Shown here in pieces: positions 1-7,944 of a DNA stretch of 64,000 nucleotides. The notes under the pieces are model-generated. The model searched no databases, was not told the origin of the DNA, and saw nothing but the letters and a program-made list of their open reading frames with translations. The position numbers and the translations under genes are program-made. Source of the stretch: Chryseobacterium wanjuense (GTDB lineage: Bacteria; Bacteroidota; Bacteroidia; Flavobacteriales; Weeksellaceae); NCBI RefSeq assembly GCF_900111495.1, contig NZ_FOIU01000001.1:1488001-1552000 (forward strand), given 5' to 3'. Positions within the stretch are counted from its first letter, which is position 1; each line of letters opens with the position of its first letter.

Positions 1-1050
1 GGCATCCGTATCGATAAGCGGTCCCACATGATTGGTCTCGTCTAAAGGATTTCCGATTTTCAGCTGCCCATAAGCCTTTACCAATCTTTTTTTCACTTCG
101 TCATACACACTTTCATGAATGATCAGCCTTCTTGTGGAAGTACATCTCTGTCCTGCAGTACCAACCGCTCCGAAAACAGCACCAATAATTGACATGTCGA
201 TGTCTGCATCTTGAGAAATAATAATGGCGTTGTTACCTCCTAGTTCAAGGATAGATTTCCCGAATCTTTGAGCAACATTTGTAGAAACCATTCTTCCTAC
301 CCTTGTAGAACCGGTAAATGATACTAGAGAAACTCTTTTATCATCAACCAGTTTTTGTCCGATCTCATGATCTGCTACCAAAACGCTTGAAATCCCCTCA
401 GGAAGATTGTTTTCCTTTAAAACTTCAGCCATAATATTCTGGCAGGCAATAGCACAAAGCGGAGTTTTTTCTGATGGTTTCCAGATGGTAACATTACCGC
501 AGATCCATGCTAGAGCTGTATTCCACGACCAAACAGCCACCGGAAAGTTGAAAGCAGTGATAATTCCCACGATTCCCAACGGATGATATTGCTCGTACAT
601 TCTGTGACCCGGTCTTTCCGAATGCATGGTGTACCCGTGAAGCTGTCTTGAAACACCGACTGCAAAGTCGCAGATGTCGATCATTTCCTGTACTTCACCC
701 AGACCTTCCTGTAAAGATTTTCCCATTTCATAGGAAACAAGCTTACCCAAATCGTCTTTATATTCCCTTAGTTTCTGACCCAATTGTCTTACAATTTCCC
801 CTCTTTTAGGAGCCGGAATCATCCTGAATTCTTTGAAAGCCTTTTCTGCAGTTTCGATTACCTTGTCATAATCAGATTCTCCGGAAGTCTTTATTTTAGC
901 AATTAAATTACCGTCTACAGGTGAATAACTTTCTATGGTTTTCCCTGAAGCAAAGTATTTTCCGCCTACTGAAGTTCCCTTATTTTCATCTTTAATTCCT
1001 AGATTTTTGAGCGTTTTTTCGATCCCAAAATCCTTTACTTTTTTAGACAT
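1..1050 (-). CDS. Aldehyde dehydrogenase, ALDH7 type (partial, 3' end outside window)
   Basis: The minus-strand reading frame starts at the ATG at 1050 and runs off the left edge, giving about 350 N-terminal residues of a family usually near 510. The translation carries the NAD-binding and catalytic core of the aldehyde dehydrogenase superfamily: [16 protein letters not shown] with the general-base Glu near residue 269, and [12 protein letters not shown] with the nucleophilic Cys near residue 303. The Asn-Asn after ELGG and the TSTRR context are typical of the ALDH7 group, which oxidises L-aminoadipate semialdehyde/piperideine-6-carboxylate in lysine catabolism. The substrate is inferred from family resemblance only. 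The protein is cytosolic, with no signal peptide. Upstream on the minus strand is AAATTTTG, a near-match to the -7 box. No lysine-degradation neighbour is visible. Confidence 0.93.
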   Translation of the reverse strand, partial: MSKKVKDFGIEKTLKNLGIKDENKGTSVGGKYFASGKTIESYSPVDGNLIAKIKTSGESDYDKVIETAEKAFKEFRMIPAPKRGEIVRQLGQKLREYKDDLGKLVSYEMGKSLQEGLGEVQEMIDICDFAVGVSRQLHGYTMHSERPGHRMYEQYHPLGIVGIITAFNFPVAVWSWNTALAWICGNVTIWKPSEKTPLCAIACQNIMAEVLKENNLPEGISSVLVADHEIGQKLVDDKRVSLVSFTGSTRVGRMVSTNVAQRFGKSILELGGNNAIIISQDADIDMSIIGAVFGAVGTAGQRCTSTRRLIIHESVYDEVKKRLVKAYGQLKIGNPLDETNHVGPLIDTDA

Positions 1051-1154
1051 AAAAATTTTACTTTTCGTTTTCCCTAAAGTTAAAAATATTACGCGAACTG
1101 CAAAATTTTAATTTTTTTAACGTGTTTTTTATTTGGACTAATTATAAACATGCT

Positions 1155-1162
1155 TATCTTTG
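1155..1162 (+). promoter_or_regulatory. Bacteroidota -7 promoter box (TATCTTTG)
   Basis: Exact match to TAnnTTTG, 25 bases before the ATG of the small membrane protein at 1188. Confidence 0.55.
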
Positions 1163-1187
1163 TAGGGTAATCATTTGAATTTCAGAA

Positions 1188-1385
1188 ATGGAAAATAATA
1201 AGACAATCAACGAACCTGCAGAAGAGAAGAAAAATTCTAAATGGAAAAGTCTGGTGAAGAAGTTTGGAATTGGCGGAATTATATTCTTTACCGTGAAGGG
1301 AATCATCACTTCTACCCTTATTTATTTTCTTGGAAAGAATTTCTGGACGGTGATTACTAATTATTTCGCAACGATATTTGATTAA
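1188..1385 (+). CDS. Small single-span membrane protein, unknown function
   Basis: A 65-residue protein that I do not recognise as a named family. Residues 1-25 are polar and lysine/glutamate-rich. Residues about 27-47 (GIGGIIFFTVKGIITSTLIYFL) form one hydrophobic segment, and a short aromatic tail ends in Asp. A perfect -7 box lies 25 bases upstream and a strong terminator follows within 20 bases, so it is a self-contained transcription unit and probably a real gene. The opposite strand also has an open frame over the same bases (1182-1406), but it has no promoter-like box and its product looks like an antisense shadow. Confidence 0.75.
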   Translation: MENNKTINEPAEEKKNSKWKSLVKKFGIGGIIFFTVKGIITSTLIYFLGKNFWTVITNYFATIFD

Positions 1386-1403
1386 TTTAATTGATATATG
1401 GAA

Positions 1404-1437
1404 CAAAAAAAGCAGAGAAATTTTCTCTGCTTTTTCT
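1404..1437 (+). terminator. Intrinsic terminator after the small membrane protein
   Basis: Perfect hairpin with arms AGCAGAGAAAA / TTTTCTCTGCT, A-run before and T-run after, so it can work on both strands. Confidence 0.85.
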
Positions 1438-1465
1438 TTTGTTGAATGGTTGATTTTATTTAATA

Positions 1466-1547
1466 AAGTCTTCGACTCCGCTCAGACTGACATCTCTAAT
1501 ACTATCTGCAATTTATCCATTGTTAGTCTGAGTGGAATCGAAGACTT
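1466..1547. repeat. Inverted repeat, 27-bp arms (TGACA/TCTTCGA family)
   Basis: Left arm 1466-1492 and right arm 1521-1547 pair at 24 of 27 positions around a 28-base spacer. Two of the three mismatches would be G-U pairs in the plus-strand RNA. It lies between two genes. The core GTCTTCGACTCC...CAGACTGACA has a one-arm relative at 15153. Confidence 0.75.
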
Positions 1548-1562
1548 GAACCAATAGTAATT

Positions 1563-1751
1563 TTATTCCTTTTTCTTCCTCCCCGAATTAACCAGACTTT
1601 GATGAAGCAAATACTCAATCTGTCCATTTACACTTCGGAATTCGTCATTTGCCCATTTTTCCAGAAGCTTGTAAGTGGACTCATCTATCCTTATCACGAA
1701 AGATTTTTTGCCTTTGTTTTCGGGAGAGTTTTGAGTTTTTTCTGATTTCAT
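1563..1751 (-). CDS. Ribbon-helix-helix (Arc-like) DNA-binding protein
   Basis: A 62-residue basic protein. After a polar N-terminus, residues about 17-54 (SFVIRIDESTYKLLEKW, then a second helix ending in LLHQSL) match the beta-strand/helix/helix layout of Arc/CopG-type repressors, which bind DNA as dimers through the N-terminal strand. It ends in a basic tail. It lies downstream of the SPFH gene on the same strand with a 228-base gap that holds an inverted repeat, so co-transcription is uncertain. Its targets are unknown. It could equally be an orphan antitoxin-type protein, but no toxin gene is adjacent. Confidence 0.75.
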   Translation of the reverse strand: MKSEKTQNSPENKGKKSFVIRIDESTYKLLEKWANDEFRSVNGQIEYLLHQSLVNSGRKKKE

Positions 1752-1979
1752 TTTTTTTGTTTCTAATGCTTTTGTTTTAACGCAAAGAGCGCTAAGATTT
1801 CTTTAAATTATTGTGAATATTTTTCGTTCGCAAAGGCGTTGCACTCAGTGAAGGGTGTTTGTACTGTCATTCTGAATGGGAACGAAGTGGGATGAAGAAT
1901 CTGTTTTTTTACCCTTTATGTAAACGAATCTCTTCTTCATCAAAATGACAAACTTTGCGAAAATTTTAATTATTCACTA
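1752..1979. repeat. Intergenic stretch with two repeat remnants
   Basis: Bases 1865-1875 (TGTCATTCTGA) and 1940-1950 (TCAAAATGACA) form the ends of an imperfect inverted repeat. Bases 1779-1800 and 1832-1846 carry CGCAAAGAGCGCTAAG and TTCGCAAAGGCG, which resemble the CGCAAAG repeats around the GxxExxY gene at 25.1-25.8 kb. No gene seen. Confidence 0.55.
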
Positions 1980-2846
1980 TTAATTATACAAAGTTCCCGC
2001 ATTCAAGATCGGCTGCGCTGCTTTTTCACCACAAAGAACGACCATTAAATTACTTACCATCGCTGCTTTTCTTTCGTCATCCAATTCTACGATGTTTTCT
2101 TCTGAAAGTTTTTTTAATGCTAAATCTACCATGCCTACAGCTCCTTCTACAATCTTCGTTCTGGCCGCTACGATGGCTGTTGCCTGCTGTCTTTGAAGCA
2201 TGGCTCCCGCAATTTCCGAAGCATATGCCAAGTGAGAAATTCTGGCTTCCTGAATGGTAATTCCAGCCTTTGAAAGTCGGTCTGTCAATTCCTGTTCCAA
2301 AATAGCATTGATTTTATCGCCACCTTCTCTTAAAGTAATCGGTGCATGATCGTCTTCCAAATTGTCATACGGAAAACTCATCGCTAAATGACGAACTGCC
2401 GCTTCACTCTGCATTTTCACAAAATCTGAATACCGCTCAACATCGAAAGCCGCTTTGTAGGTATCTCCTACTTTCCAAACGATTACGACTGCAATTTCGA
2501 TCGGATTTCCCATCTTGTCATTAACCTTCAACGTTTGCCCTTGTAAATTTTCAGAACGCAAGCTGATTTTTTGTGATGAATACAAAGGATTAATAAAGAA
2601 TAATCCGTTGTCTTTCACTGTACCGACATATTTTCCGAAGAAATTTAGAACTCTTGAGTGATTCGGCTGAATGATCATCAACCCTTTTAAGAAAAAACAA
2701 GAAAGAATAAATGCCAATAAAGCAATAACAACAAAAGTAATGTTATTATCAACTCCTATTACGAATAAGTAAATTGACGCTGCAAATAACCCCAAACAGA
2801 TAACTAAAGTAAGATATCCTGACATTGGTTTTAAAACTTTTTCCAT
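1980..2846 (-). CDS. SPFH/Band 7 membrane-scaffold protein
   Basis: A 288-residue protein with two hydrophobic segments at the N-terminus (about 13-31 and 36-54). A Band 7/SPFH domain follows (about 58-230), including FFGKYVGTVKDNGLFFINP and the heptad-rich stretch EQELTDRLSKAGITIQEARISHLAYASEIAGAM. Proteins of this class (stomatin/flotillin/HflK relatives) oligomerise on the inner membrane into microdomain scaffolds, often regulating proteases. The length is typical. The usual downstream NfeD partner is absent. The next gene in the same direction is the ribbon-helix-helix protein. An imperfect -7 box TATCTTTA lies about 45 bases upstream. Confidence 0.9.
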   Translation of the reverse strand: MEKVLKPMSGYLTLVICLGLFAASIYLFVIGVDNNITFVVIALLAFILSCFFLKGLMIIQPNHSRVLNFFGKYVGTVKDNGLFFINPLYSSQKISLRSENLQGQTLKVNDKMGNPIEIAVVIVWKVGDTYKAAFDVERYSDFVKMQSEAAVRHLAMSFPYDNLEDDHAPITLREGGDKINAILEQELTDRLSKAGITIQEARISHLAYASEIAGAMLQRQQATAIVAARTKIVEGAVGMVDLALKKLSEENIVELDDERKAAMVSNLMVVLCGEKAAQPILNAGTLYN

Positions 2847-2970
2847 GATATGATTTTTTTAATTTGATATTATTTTGATATCATAAAGATATGGAGAAGT
2901 TTTGAATTATGAGTTATTAGTTTTGAGTTTTTTGATACAAGATTAAAATCTTAATGGATAATATTTCAAT

Positions 2971-3006
2971 AAAAATCCCTGAAAAATTAATTTCAGGGAT
3001 TTTTAT
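2971..3006 (-). terminator. Intrinsic terminator of ccsBA
   Basis: Hairpin AATCCCTGAAA / TTTCAGGGATT followed on the minus strand by a T-run, 17 bases past the ccsBA stop. Confidence 0.85.
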
Positions 3007-3022
3007 TTATGATTTTTTAAAT

Positions 3023-6000
3023 CTATTTTTTATTTAAAGCTTTAAACTTGAAATAAGATACGGCCGATAAAAGAGCCATTGTTCCAAGTCCGATATACAC
3101 CCAAGCCGGCACCGGAACAGGATCTCCTGCTGCGTAAGAGTGAAGTCCGCTCAGGTAGTAATTTACCCCGAAATAGGTCATTACCATCGAACAGAATGCA
3201 AACATCGTTGCTACGTGAAATGCCCATCTGCTTCTTAATCCCGGAACCAATCTCATGTGAAGTACAAATGCATACACCATAATTGATATGAAAGCCCAGG
3301 TTTCTTTCGGATCCCAGCTCCAGTATCTTCCCCAAGATTCGTTTGCCCAGATTCCTCCTAAGAAGTTTCCTACTGTTAAGGCAAAAAGACCGATTGTAAG
3401 AGACATTTCTGAAACGATTGACAATTCCTTCAAAGTCGTATCATGATGAATTTTATAGGTTTCTTTATTTGAAATAATATAGAATACCAAACTGATTACC
3501 GCAATGATCATCGACAGGGCAAAGAAGCCATAACTTGATGTAATAATCGCTACGTGAACGATCAGCCAATATGATTTCAATACCGGAACAAGCGGTGTAA
3601 TCTGCGGATCAAGCGCTGAACCTCCGTGAGCAAATCCCATCATAATTACTGCAACCATAAATCCTGCGGCAGGAATTAATGCATTGGAATTTCTATATAA
3701 TATTAAACCAGCTGTAATACCTACCCACGAAATAAAGATAATCGCTTCGTAACCATTACTCCAAGGCGCATGTCCTGAAATATACCATCTTGCCACCAAT
3801 CCTAAAAAGTGAAGAATATATCCTGCAACTCCTAAATAAATAATGGCTTTAATAATTTTATTTAAAACTTTATTCGGCTTGAATAACTCAACAAAACCTA
3901 AGATTAATAACAATCCTCCGATTAAAGTATAGAAAATTAATAATTTGAAATTTAGATTTACTTCATTCATGAAAACCTCCAAATCAACTTTAGATTTTGA
4001 AGGAACTACAGCTTTACCCCATTTTTGCTGATAAGCTGAAAGTTTTGCCAGTTCAGCATCTGCTTTGCTCCAGTCACCTGTTTTCTGAGCCTGAAGAACT
4101 TCTGCAAAATATGGTCCCATCACTTGTTGAGATTCCATATCTGGTTCAAACTTCTGATCCAGCCAAGAATGCCACGTGTGATTTGCATCATTTTTCACAG
4201 GAACAATTCTCATAAACTGTCCGCTGAAAAATTCGTTGAAAATCTGTACTCTTTCGTTTACAGAAATTACTTCTTTATCGTAATTTGTCTGTTCAGCAGG
4301 CTTTTTACGGAAAGCTGTGTTGTAATCGTGTTCAAGAATGTAGGTCAAATTTCCGTTGGCATCGGCCGGGAAAAGATTCATTAATGAAGTGTAACCTTCA
4401 TCATTAGCCTTCGTTTTATTTTTTAGCTCGTCACCACCTTTAGAACCGATCTTAATCATCGGAACCATCGTCCAGCTCGGAGTATCTGTATTAATTGACA
4501 GGAACCATTGGTTGGCCGTCAGAGACTTTCCGTCTGTTCCTTTAAACTCGTCTTTTTTGTATAATTTTCTTAAAACATCTAAAGCTTCTGTATTGATAGG
4601 AACAATTCTTCCTTCAAAATTCTGAACCAACAGATATCCGAATTTATCGGCATGCTCTTTACTGATTTTGTTTCTCGCAATGATTTCGTCAGCAGAAATT
4701 GATCTCATTTTGCTCAACGGAGCAGCCAGAGAGTTCTGTTGTGGTGCTTGCTGCACCTGTGCAGATTCCGGAGCCGGAGCATGATTGTGAGCTTCACCTT
4801 CTACGTGGATATGTTCTCTGCTTCCGTCTGTTGTACCATGTGTCTCAATTTTCTGAGCCTGTAAGCCTAAACTTAAGAATAATAAAAGTACAGCAGCCCC
4901 TCTTTTCTTATTAACATCTGCCAATATTTTATTTAATTTCCAGAAATGAGTTCCTTTCCAGAAGAACATCACAAACATTCCTAAAAACAGGAACGTATAC
5001 CCGATATAAGAAATCAAAGTTCCCCAAAAATCGTGGTTTACAGAAAGTACGGTACCCATTCTGTCCGGATCAAAACTGGACTGGAAGAAACGATACCCTT
5101 TATGATTCAAAACGTGATTCATATAGATTTTATACGGTGTTTCTTTTCCTTCGTCTACAATTTTAACATGACTTTCATAAGCGCTCGGAGATGAACTTCC
5201 CGGATATGTTTCCATAACGAAATCATCCAGTTTAAGCGCGAAAGGTGTGTTATAAATTTTCGGTCCGAAACCAACCATGATGTTCAGTCCATCCATTGTT
5301 ACTTGTTTGTAAGCGTTCGGATTTCCTTTTTCTACGGAAAGATCTACCAATTGTTTTGTTTTTGGCCCCTGAATTTCAACAGTCAACATATCCGGAACAT
5401 TCGCATCCTTCTTTCTGTCACCTTCAAAAGCCATTAATTTTCCTTTTTTAAGACCTTCAGGAACAACAAGTTTTAATTCATTAATGCTATATAAACTTCT
5501 CAAAGCTAAAGGCTGGAATTCGTCTTTCACGGTATTTCCTGTCGCCTGAGTTGCCATCGTCATATAGGATGCATCCACAGGAGTTTTAATAAATAATTTT
5601 CCGCCTTCATTTTTGAATTCTACCGCCCCTTCAATCGCTCTGTTGAATGTTACCAAAGTTCCGTTGACAGACTTCGTTTCACCTGGTTTGATGTAAATAT
5701 TCTGTCTTCCGGTTTGTCCCGTAGAAACCAAATGCAGATATTCCGCACCGTTCGGATCAGCAATTAAGCTGTCTTTTTTTCTTTGAACATACTCTTTTGC
5801 AAAAACTTTCACCTCCTTTCCATGGAAATCATAGGTTGCGCTGAAATCTTTGTGCAGTGGAGACATTAAATAAGGTACATCCTGATAATTAAGCACATCA
5901 CCTTTTTCTTCAATCTGAATTTTAAAGAAATTTTTGTCGGTTACGATTTCGTTTGACGTTTCCCCTTCTCTGATGTGCATCGTTCCTTCGAAACTGATGT

Positions 6001-6289
6001 ATCGTGTGATCGCACCCCCAATGAAAATAAGGATAAAAGCAAGGTGAAATACCAAAACCGGCCATTTTTCCCGTCTCCAAAGTCTGTATCTTCCGATATT
6101 TCCGATAAAGTTGAGAATAAGCAGGAACATGATGAGTTCAAACCATTTTGCTTCATAAATTAGTGCTTTTGCTGTGGGAGTTCCGTAGTCGTTTTCTAAG
6201 AACGTTGCATATGCCATTGCAAATGCGTACACCAGTAGCAACACAGCCATTGTCCTGGTCGAGATAAGAATATCCTGGAGCTTCTTCAT
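3023..6289 (-). CDS. ccsA: Fused ResB/CcsB-CcsA cytochrome c biogenesis protein
   Basis: A 1088-residue membrane protein that combines both halves of the System II cytochrome c synthase, which carries haem across the membrane and attaches it to CXXCH apocytochromes. The N-terminal half is ResB-like, with three membrane spans in residues 10-100 and a large periplasmic region. A span near 415-435 and another near 466-483 precede a second periplasmic stretch rich in His and Pro (HGTTDGSREHIHVEGEAHNH). The C-terminal third is the polytopic CcsA domain with the haem-handling tryptophan-rich motif WGRYWSWDPKETW at residues 986-998 and flanking His residues (SGHAPWSNGYEA, WAFHVATM). Fusion is common in Bacteroidota and epsilonproteobacteria. 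The gene is monocistronic, with a perfect -7 box and its own terminator. Confidence 0.95.
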   Translation of the reverse strand: MKKLQDILISTRTMAVLLLVYAFAMAYATFLENDYGTPTAKALIYEAKWFELIMFLLILNFIGNIGRYRLWRREKWPVLVFHLAFILIFIGGAITRYISFEGTMHIREGETSNEIVTDKNFFKIQIEEKGDVLNYQDVPYLMSPLHKDFSATYDFHGKEVKVFAKEYVQRKKDSLIADPNGAEYLHLVSTGQTGRQNIYIKPGETKSVNGTLVTFNRAIEGAVEFKNEGGKLFIKTPVDASYMTMATQATGNTVKDEFQPLALRSLYSINELKLVVPEGLKKGKLMAFEGDRKKDANVPDMLTVEIQGPKTKQLVDLSVEKGNPNAYKQVTMDGLNIMVGFGPKIYNTPFALKLDDFVMETYPGSSSPSAYESHVKIVDEGKETPYKIYMNHVLNHKGYRFFQSSFDPDRMGTVLSVNHDFWGTLISYIGYTFLFLGMFVMFFWKGTHFWKLNKILADVNKKRGAAVLLLFLSLGLQAQKIETHGTTDGSREHIHVEGEAHNHAPAPESAQVQQAPQQNSLAAPLSKMRSISADEIIARNKISKEHADKFGYLLVQNFEGRIVPINTEALDVLRKLYKKDEFKGTDGKSLTANQWFLSINTDTPSWTMVPMIKIGSKGGDELKNKTKANDEGYTSLMNLFPADANGNLTYILEHDYNTAFRKKPAEQTNYDKEVISVNERVQIFNEFFSGQFMRIVPVKNDANHTWHSWLDQKFEPDMESQQVMGPYFAEVLQAQKTGDWSKADAELAKLSAYQQKWGKAVVPSKSKVDLEVFMNEVNLNFKLLIFYTLIGGLLLILGFVELFKPNKVLNKIIKAIIYLGVAGYILHFLGLVARWYISGHAPWSNGYEAIIFISWVGITAGLILYRNSNALIPAAGFMVAVIMMGFAHGGSALDPQITPLVPVLKSYWLIVHVAIITSSYGFFALSMIIAVISLVFYIISNKETYKIHHDTTLKELSIVSEMSLTIGLFALTVGNFLGGIWANESWGRYWSWDPKETWAFISIMVYAFVLHMRLVPGLRSRWAFHVATMFAFCSMVMTYFGVNYYLSGLHSYAAGDPVPVPAWVYIGLGTMALLSAVSYFKFKALNKK

Positions 6290-6308
6290 GATTTATATAC
6301 TTGACATG

Positions 6309-6316
6309 CAAAAATA
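6309..6316 (-). promoter_or_regulatory. -7 promoter box of ccsBA (TATTTTTG)
   Basis: Perfect TAnnTTTG on the minus strand, 19 bases before the ATG at 6289. Confidence 0.6.
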
Positions 6317-6484
6317 AGGATGATAAACCACAAAGCGGATAAAAAAAGCTGTTTTTTATCACTTTACGGCCAATAAGTCTTATTTTGAATCGTTCTTAAT
6401 AATTCGGATCTTATTGAGGAAAATTTAAATTGTAATACGCTTGAATTTAGAATTAAAAAAAGCTATCTGGATGATCGGATTTGT

Positions 6485-7066
6485 CTATTTCCCCAGAGCG
6501 ATTTTCTTTCTGATTTTACTTAAAAATTCATGGGAGATTCCCAGGTATGATGCGACTTGTTGCTGTGTCAGGCGTTGTTCCAGCGTTGGATATTTTTCAA
6601 GAAACTCATGATAGCGTTTGTCTGCGGTCTTGTTCATCAAAGATAAAATCCGTCTTTGTAAAGCGATGGAAGACTGCTGATTCATTATTCTGAAAAGTTT
6701 TTCAATTTTCGGCATGGCTTCATAGAGGTCCTCTTTTTCTTTTTTTGAAATCATTAAAACTTCACTGTCTTCCAAAGCTTCAATGTTCAAAGTGCTCGGT
6801 ACATTGTTGATTAAACTGTCCAAATCTGTGATCCACCAGCCTTCTACGGCAAAATATAAAGTCTGCTCAGATCCGTCTTCATTTAAAAAATATACTTTAA
6901 AGCATCCGTTTAAAACAAAACCCTCAAAACTGCAATACTCTCCTTCTTGTAAAACAACCTCTTTTTTCTTAAAATTTTTAAGTTGAAAAGGTTTTGAAAA
7001 ACGTTGAAATTCTTCCTCAGAAAGCTGGATATGCCTGGATATATTTTTATAAAGCAAGTCGTTCAT
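6485..7066 (-). CDS. Crp/Fnr-family transcriptional regulator
   Basis: A 193-residue protein with an N-terminal cyclic-nucleotide-binding-like beta-roll (about 10-120; QEGEYCSFEGFVLNGCFKVYF) and a C-terminal helix-turn-helix (about 166-190; LTQQQVASYLGISHEFLSKI). The Arg-Ala pocket typical of true cAMP binders is not evident, and there is no Fnr-type Cys cluster, so the effector is unknown. This short Crp-like class is abundant in flavobacteria and often controls one neighbouring gene. The next gene downstream of its promoter region is the cysteine hydrolase at 7146-7787, transcribed in the same direction. A perfect -7 box sits inside an inverted repeat upstream, suggesting self-regulation. 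Confidence 0.88.
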   Translation of the reverse strand: MNDLLYKNISRHIQLSEEEFQRFSKPFQLKNFKKKEVVLQEGEYCSFEGFVLNGCFKVYFLNEDGSEQTLYFAVEGWWITDLDSLINNVPSTLNIEALEDSEVLMISKKEKEDLYEAMPKIEKLFRIMNQQSSIALQRRILSLMNKTADKRYHEFLEKYPTLEQRLTQQQVASYLGISHEFLSKIRKKIALGK

Positions 7067-7086
7067 CCTTGATATTTAAGCAAAAT

Positions 7087-7114
7087 AAAGATACCAAATA
7101 TAATTGATATCTTT
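7087..7114 (-). promoter_or_regulatory. Promoter and candidate operator of the Crp-like gene
   Basis: AAAGATA (7087-7093) and TATCTTT (7108-7114) form a 7-bp inverted repeat with a 14-base spacer. The spacer contains the minus-strand -7 box TATATTTG (7095-7102). The layout suits a dimeric regulator blocking its own promoter. Confidence 0.4.
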
Positions 7115-7145
7115 ATTAATCTGATTCTTTAATGAAGTTTAAAGA

Positions 7146-7787
7146 TTATTTTCCGTTTAAAAAATCATTTGTATTAACAATTTGGGCGTACAAATTTCCC
7201 AATGCTGAAATTCCTGCTAAAAATGATCGTTGAACTTCTGCCGCTTTTACAACCTGTCCGTTCACTTCCCTGTCTCTAGTTGCAGTGGCATCACCGATAA
7301 TGGTATTGGTAAAACCTAAATCAAAAGCAGCTCTGGTGGTAGATTCTACACATACATCCGTCATCATTCCGGTGATGACAAGGTTTTTGATTTGTTTTGA
7401 CTGTAAATAAGCCAAAAGTTCTGTTTCCCTGAAGCTGTTGGGATAATGTTTAACCATTACCTTTTCTCCATTTTTGGGTTCAACTAAAGAATTAATTTCC
7501 GCTCCTTTTGTATCTGGTAGAAAGAAAGTTGCGCCATCATTGGTAGCAATATGCTTGATGTTGATCACAGGAAGATTATTCTTTCTGAAATATTCTAACA
7601 CCTTCTGAGTGTTTTTTCCGGCTTCCTCGGCTCCTACTAAAGGCATATTTCCGCCTTTGAAATAATCATTCTGTACATCGATGATTAATAATGCTGTATT
7701 TTCCATGTTTTTTCTTTTTTGTGCGTTAATAAATAATGAAATTAAAGTCAGGCAAATAATCAATGTGCTTTTAAATACATTTTTCAT
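7146..7787 (-). CDS. Isochorismatase-family cysteine hydrolase with export signal
   Basis: A 213-residue protein of the cysteine-hydrolase (isochorismatase/nicotinamidase-like) fold. The catalytic triad is visible as Asp37 (ALLIIDVQNDYF), Lys113 (VMVKHYPNSF) and Cys146 (GMMTDVCVEST), with the usual cis-peptide region before the Cys. The substrate cannot be named. Family members are normally cytosolic. Here the frame begins with a clear signal peptide (residues 1-23, ending INAQ) before a second Met at 28 (MENTALLIID), where a normal cytosolic protein would begin. The upstream ATG gives a typical Bacteroidota signal peptide, so I annotate the longer form. Translation from Met28 (7706) would give a 186-residue cytosolic enzyme. 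Confidence 0.87.
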   Translation of the reverse strand: MKNVFKSTLIICLTLISLFINAQKRKNMENTALLIIDVQNDYFKGGNMPLVGAEEAGKNTQKVLEYFRKNNLPVINIKHIATNDGATFFLPDTKGAEINSLVEPKNGEKVMVKHYPNSFRETELLAYLQSKQIKNLVITGMMTDVCVESTTRAAFDLGFTNTIIGDATATRDREVNGQVVKAAEVQRSFLAGISALGNLYAQIVNTNDFLNGK

Positions 7788-7922
7788 AATTTTTATTTAA
7801 ATTTTAATGAGACAAAATTATATAGAAGAAAAATCCTGACATTTGAACTAGTTCAAAAAATAAGAGGAAAAATTAACACTTCTTTTAAGGAAAAAAGCAT
7901 TCGTTTAATGTCGAAAAAACAT

Positions 7923-7930
7923 TAAATTTG
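7923..7930 (+). promoter_or_regulatory. -7 promoter box of ftsK (TAAATTTG)
   Basis: Perfect TAnnTTTG, 14 bases before the ftsK ATG. Confidence 0.6.
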
Positions 7931-7944
7931 CCCACACTGATATT

